The notes under the pieces are model-generated. The model worked only from the letters and a program-made list of their open reading frames with translations. It made no database searches and was not told where the DNA came from. A DNA stretch of 9,224 nucleotides from an uncultured Oscillospiraceae bacterium (GTDB lineage Bacteria; Bacillota; Clostridia; Oscillospirales; Ruminococcaceae), in NCBI GenBank assembly GCA_900547385.1, contig URGQ01000051.1, positions 1 through 9,224 of the forward strand, given 5' to 3'. Within the stretch, counting starts at the first letter, position 1, and each line of letters starts with the position of its first letter. The position numbers and the translations under genes are program-made. Positions 7,121-9,224 of this stretch are shown here, piece by piece.

Positions 7121-7963
7121 TTAGCGGGTCAGCAGGGCTTCCAGCGCTTCTATGCACTCCTGCTCGTCTATGATATCGGCCTGCACCGGCAGACCGGCTT
7201 CCTTCAGTATCGTCATCAGCTCGGTGGTCTGTGGGACATCCAGCCCCACCTGCCGCAGCTCGGTCACATGGCTGAAAACCCGGCGGGGGGTATCGTCCAT
7301 CAGCACCCGGCCGTCATCCATCACGATCACCCGGTCACAGGCGGCGGCCTCCTCCATGTAGTGGGTAATCAGCACCACGGTGATGCCCTTTTCGCGGTTT
7401 AATTGCCGCAGCACCTTCATCACCTCACGGCGGCCGCGGGGGTCCAGCATGGCAGTGGGCTCGTCCAGCAGGATGCACCGGGGCTGCATGGCGATGATGC
7501 CCGCGATGGCCACCCGTTGCTTCTGCCCGCCACTGAGCTGATGCGGCGCGCTTTCCCGGTATTCGTACATACCCACCGCTTTCAGGGCCTCATCCACCCG
7601 CCGGCGGATCTCAGCCGGCTCCACGCCCATATTTTCGGGTGCGAAGGCCACATCCTCTTCCACCACCGTCGCCACGATCTGGTTATCCGGGTTCTGGAAC
7701 ACCATGCCGGCGCACTGACGGATCTCGAAGAGCTTGTCCTCATCCCTGGTATCCATACCGTCCACCATCACGGTGCCGGTGCGGGGCAGCAGCACGGCAT
7801 TGCAGTGCTTGGCAAAGGTGGATTTCCCGGAGCCATTGTGCCCCAGCACCGCCACAAATTCGCCTTCCCCTATGGTGATATTCACATCCTCCAGCACCAG
7901 CGGCAGGCCGGTCTCTTCCTCGTAACTGAAGGAGATATGCTCGGTTTCGATCAGCTTTTTCAA
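7121..7963 (-). CDS. ecfA1: Energy-coupling factor transporter ATPase EcfA1
   Basis: This 280-aa ABC ATPase is the partner of EcfA2. It has Walker A GHNGSGKST (41-49), Q-loop Q90 in VFQNPDNQIVATVVEEDVAF (typical of EcfA1), signature LSGGQ (143-147), Walker B CILLDE (163-168), a MLDP D-loop and switch H201. The start is TTG at 7963 with GAGGAA 7 nt upstream. The next in-frame Met lies inside the nucleotide-binding fold, and no ATG, GTG or TTG exists in frame between the methyltransferase stop and this TTG, so the rare start codon is forced. It is the first gene of the ecf unit, and its leader is the hairpin-rich spacer at 7964-8152. The TTG start may keep EcfA1 output low. Confidence 0.95.
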   Translation of the reverse strand: MKKLIETEHISFSYEEETGLPLVLEDVNITIGEGEFVAVLGHNGSGKSTFAKHCNAVLLPRTGTVMVDGMDTRDEDKLFEIRQCAGMVFQNPDNQIVATVVEEDVAFAPENMGVEPAEIRRRVDEALKAVGMYEYRESAPHQLSGGQKQRVAIAGIIAMQPRCILLDEPTAMLDPRGRREVMKVLRQLNREKGITVVLITHYMEEAAACDRVIVMDDGRVLMDDTPRRVFSHVTELRQVGLDVPQTTELMTILKEAGLPVQADIIDEQECIEALEALLTR

Positions 7964-7994
7964 AATGCGTTCCTCGCTTTTTTCGTAGTCTTGG

Positions 7995-8199
7995 TCCCTG
8001 CTATGCCGTGCGGCACGGCAGCGGCTCTTGCCCCGCTTCTGCAGGGGGCTGGCACCCGGGCCGCAGGCCCGGCGGCAAAGCCGCCGAAGCGGACCTCCGG
8101 TCCGCTTGCCCGCCCAAAGGGCGGGCGGCCTGCGGCCCGCCCTGCCCCTTTTTTACTCCCTGCTGTGCCACACGGCGGTGGAGCCGCAAGGCAGGGGGC
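7995..8199. repeat. Imperfect direct repeat flanking the hairpin array
   Basis: A segment starting TCCCTGCTATGCC at 7995 recurs, diverged, as TCCCTGCTGTGCC at 8157. Each copy continues to a CACGGC and then a GCAGGGGGC block (8041-8049 and 8191-8199). The left copy is about 12 nt longer. The right copy is the 3' end of the methyltransferase gene. The two starts are 162 nt apart, a multiple of three, so on the minus strand both copies read HSR(E/D) in the same frame. This looks like a duplicated gene end separated by the hairpin array, but the alignment is short and gapped. Confidence 0.45.
8004..8142. repeat. Array of abutting GC-rich hairpins between the methyltransferase gene and ecfA1
   Basis: Perfect inverted repeats with 3-nt loops stand in series. 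They are 8004-8020 (7 bp, loop CGG), 8056-8072 (7 bp, loop GCA), 8070-8086 (7 bp, loop AAA), 8087-8107 (9 bp, loop TCC) and 8108-8126 (8 bp, loop AAA), then a short GGCC-TGC-GGCC at 8127-8137. The last four touch or overlap with no spacer. The arm GGGCGGGC at 8119-8126 can pair either with 8108-8115 or with an identical GCCCGCCC at 8135-8142, so two folds exclude each other. On the plus strand the alternative fold is followed at 8149-8154 by six T residues, but no plus-strand gene leads into it. The role is unknown: intergenic palindromic repeat, transcript stabiliser or attenuator of ecfA1. Confidence 0.75.
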
Positions 8200-9025
8200 A
8201 GCCGGTGGCCTTTACCGGCAGCCCGATCTCGGAGGAGAAGGTAGTGCCCTTCCCCGCAAAGCGGCGGCTGACGGTGGTGTTCAGAATATACTCCATCACG
8301 CTGGGGCTCAAGCCCGTGGTGTAGGAATTGATGGCAAAAAACAGCGGGTTTTCGGTAAGCACCCCGGCGCACAGCTTTACCAGATCGTACACCGAGTCCT
8401 CCAGCTTCCATACCTCGCCGCCCGGGCCCCGGCCGTAGCTGGGGGGGTCCATAATGACCCCATCGTATAGACTGCCCCGGCGGATCTCCCGCTCCACAAA
8501 TTTCTGGCAGTCGTCCACGATCCATCGGATCGACTTTTCCCCCAGTCCGGAGAGCTGCTGGTTCTCTCTCGCCCAGGCCACCATGCCCTTGCTGGCATCC
8601 ACATGGCACACCGCGGCGCCCGCCGCGGCGCAGGCCAAAGTGGCTCCGCCCGTGTAGGCAAATAGATTCAGCACCCGGATGGGCCGCCCGGCTTTCTCGA
8701 TCTTCTCCCGGAAGAAATCCCAGTTGACCGCCTGCTCCGGGAACAGCCCGGTGTGCTTAAAGCCGGTTGGGCTGATCTTGAATTTCAGATCCCGGTAGCC
8801 GATGGTCCAGAACTGGGGGTGGCTGCGGTAGATCTGCCAGCTGCCGCCGCCCGCCGAGGAGCGGTTGTACCGGGCATCGGCTTTCTGCCACTCGGGGCCC
8901 TTTTCCGGCCTCCAAATGACCTGCGGGTCCGGCCGGATGAGGATGGTATTACCCCACCGCTCCAGCTTTTCTCCGCTGCTGGTATCCAGGATCTCAAAGT
9001 CCTGCCACTGGTCTGCGATGCGCAT
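8153..9025 (-). CDS. Class I SAM-dependent methyltransferase (RlmI-like / Methyltrans_SAM family)
   Basis: This 290-aa Rossmann-fold methyltransferase resembles the catalytic half of RlmI-type 23S rRNA cytosine-5 methyltransferases. SAM-binding motif I is VLNLFAYTGGATL (118-130), the acidic ribose-binding residue is D143 (HVDASKG), D171/D172 follow in motif III, and the catalytic-type motif is DPPSYGRGPGG (193-203). The N-terminal PUA domain of full-length RlmI is missing, as in the shorter homologs common in Clostridia. The substrate (rRNA or other) cannot be told from sequence. ATG 9025 is the best start (MRIADQWQDFEIL) with a weak AAAGTGAG site; a longer frame to 9088 reads through palindromic leader sequence and is unlikely. 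The C-terminus ends CGSTAVWHSRE, and the last codons belong to an imperfect repeat also found about 160 nt downstream, so the extreme end may be altered. It stands 189 nt before ecfA1 and probably has its own promoter. Confidence 0.88.
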   Translation of the reverse strand: MRIADQWQDFEILDTSSGEKLERWGNTILIRPDPQVIWRPEKGPEWQKADARYNRSSAGGGSWQIYRSHPQFWTIGYRDLKFKISPTGFKHTGLFPEQAVNWDFFREKIEKAGRPIRVLNLFAYTGGATLACAAAGAAVCHVDASKGMVAWARENQQLSGLGEKSIRWIVDDCQKFVEREIRRGSLYDGVIMDPPSYGRGPGGEVWKLEDSVYDLVKLCAGVLTENPLFFAINSYTTGLSPSVMEYILNTTVSRRFAGKGTTFSSEIGLPVKATGCPLPCGSTAVWHSRE

Positions 9026-9060
9026 GGTTTTTCTCACTTTCTGTCTTTGGTGGTTTCGTT

Positions 9061-9073
9061 CCGCCTGCGGCGG
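9061..9073. repeat. Short GC palindrome in the methyltransferase leader
   Basis: CCGCC and GGCGG form a 5-bp stem around a TGC loop, 36 nt upstream of the methyltransferase ATG. The loop triplet matches that of the palindromes at 8127-8137 and 9193-9211. A second small stem (CGCC/GGCG around TATC) lies at 9099-9110. No clear promoter can be read in this leader. Confidence 0.4.
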
Positions 9074-9157
9074 GGATGGACATGACATAGACTGTTGTCG
9101 CCTATCGGCGGCGCAAGTTTTACAAAAGATTTTAATCTGTACGCCTGCCGGCGGGGC

Positions 9158-9183
9158 GTTACTTTTCTATGAAGAAAAGTAAC
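9158..9183. repeat. Perfect 11-bp inverted repeat, probable intergenic repeat unit
   Basis: GTTACTTTTCT at 9158-9168 and AGAAAAGTAAC at 9173-9183 are exact reverse complements around a 4-nt loop (ATGA). No T-run follows on either strand, so it is not a standard terminator. The A/T-rich make-up contrasts with the GC-rich surroundings. It reads like a dispersed palindromic element, but only one copy is in the window, so the repeat-family status is inference. Confidence 0.6.
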
Positions 9184-9192
9184 CAAAAGTCA

Positions 9193-9211
9193 TTCAGGGC
9201 TGCGCCCTGAA
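9193..9211. repeat. Perfect 8-bp inverted repeat next to the 9158 palindrome
   Basis: TTCAGGGC at 9193-9200 pairs exactly with GCCCTGAA at 9204-9211 around a TGC loop. It lies 9 nt from the 9158-9183 palindrome, and the two probably form one composite intergenic element cut by the window edge at 9224. No gene is visible in 9089-9224. Confidence 0.55.
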
Positions 9212-9224
9212 AACCCGGTCGCCC

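Noticed and set aside
8004..8142. CRISPR array
   Set aside because: The palindromes differ from each other in sequence, have no constant repeat and unique spacer alternation, and no cas gene is present.
8119..8154. Plus-strand hairpin plus six T residues as a terminator
   Set aside because: No plus-strand gene leads into it; the T-run is the complement of the A-run next to the methyltransferase stop, and the stem is part of the palindrome array.
8149..8155. A-run at the methyltransferase stop, followed by strong stems, as a programmed frameshift site
   Set aside because: In the gene's frame the TAA stop is met at the beginning of the A-run, so the slippery heptamer is not in the required phase.
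9026..9088. Longer N-terminus of the methyltransferase starting at 9088
   Set aside because: The added residues are translated from palindromic leader sequence and look unlike the family; the protein start at 9025 matches the usual compact form.

Overview
The window looks like a chromosomal segment of a GC-rich, Gram-positive anaerobe of the class Clostridia, most plausibly an Oscillospiraceae/Ruminococcaceae gut bacterium of the Faecalibacterium, Gemmiger or Subdoligranulum type. This placement is inferred from the gene families (the ecfA1-ecfA2-ecfT-truA block, a DUF5711-like protein, a zinc-finger Clp ATPase), strong AGGAGG-type ribosome binding sites, high GC content and GC-rich short-loop palindromes in the spacers. 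No marker gene fixes the genus. All eight recognised protein genes lie on the minus strand, so transcription runs from right to left. Long plus-strand open frames are shadows of these genes.

Layout in the direction of transcription: (1) 9026-9224 holds intergenic palindromes and the leader of the first gene. (2) 8153-9025 encodes a class I SAM-dependent methyltransferase of the RlmI-like group. (3) 7964-8152 is a spacer packed with abutting GC hairpins and flanked by an imperfect direct repeat. (4) 7121-7963, 6238-7110 and 5420-6241 encode EcfA1, EcfA2 and EcfT, the energizing module of an energy-coupling factor vitamin/metal importer. (5) 4620-5381 is truA (tRNA pseudouridine synthase), then 3472-4623, a DUF5711-like membrane-anchored predicted beta-propeller protein, and 2714-3334, a CvpA-family membrane protein. 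(6) 2465-2713 is a spacer with several hairpins. (7) 170-2464 is a ClpE/ClpC-type AAA+ unfoldase with an N-terminal four-cysteine zinc finger. (8) 71-157 is an easily missed 28-codon single-helix membrane peptide with a near-perfect ribosome binding site that overlaps the clp stop codon, followed by a strong intrinsic terminator at 21-58.

The ecfA1-ecfA2-ecfT-truA-DUF5711 genes form a tight unit, with 4-nt overlaps at ecfA2/ecfT and truA/DUF5711 and gaps of 10 and 38 nt elsewhere. cvpA follows after 137 nt. ecfA1 starts with TTG, and ecfA2 and the DUF5711 gene start with GTG. The clp gene and the small membrane peptide form a second transcription unit that ends at the 21-58 terminator.

Most of the window is ordinary housekeeping content. 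The parts worth a second look are the 28-aa membrane peptide coupled to the Clp ATPase, the hairpin array between the methyltransferase and ecfA1 with its flanking repeats, the structured leader of the clp gene, and the palindrome pair at the right edge.
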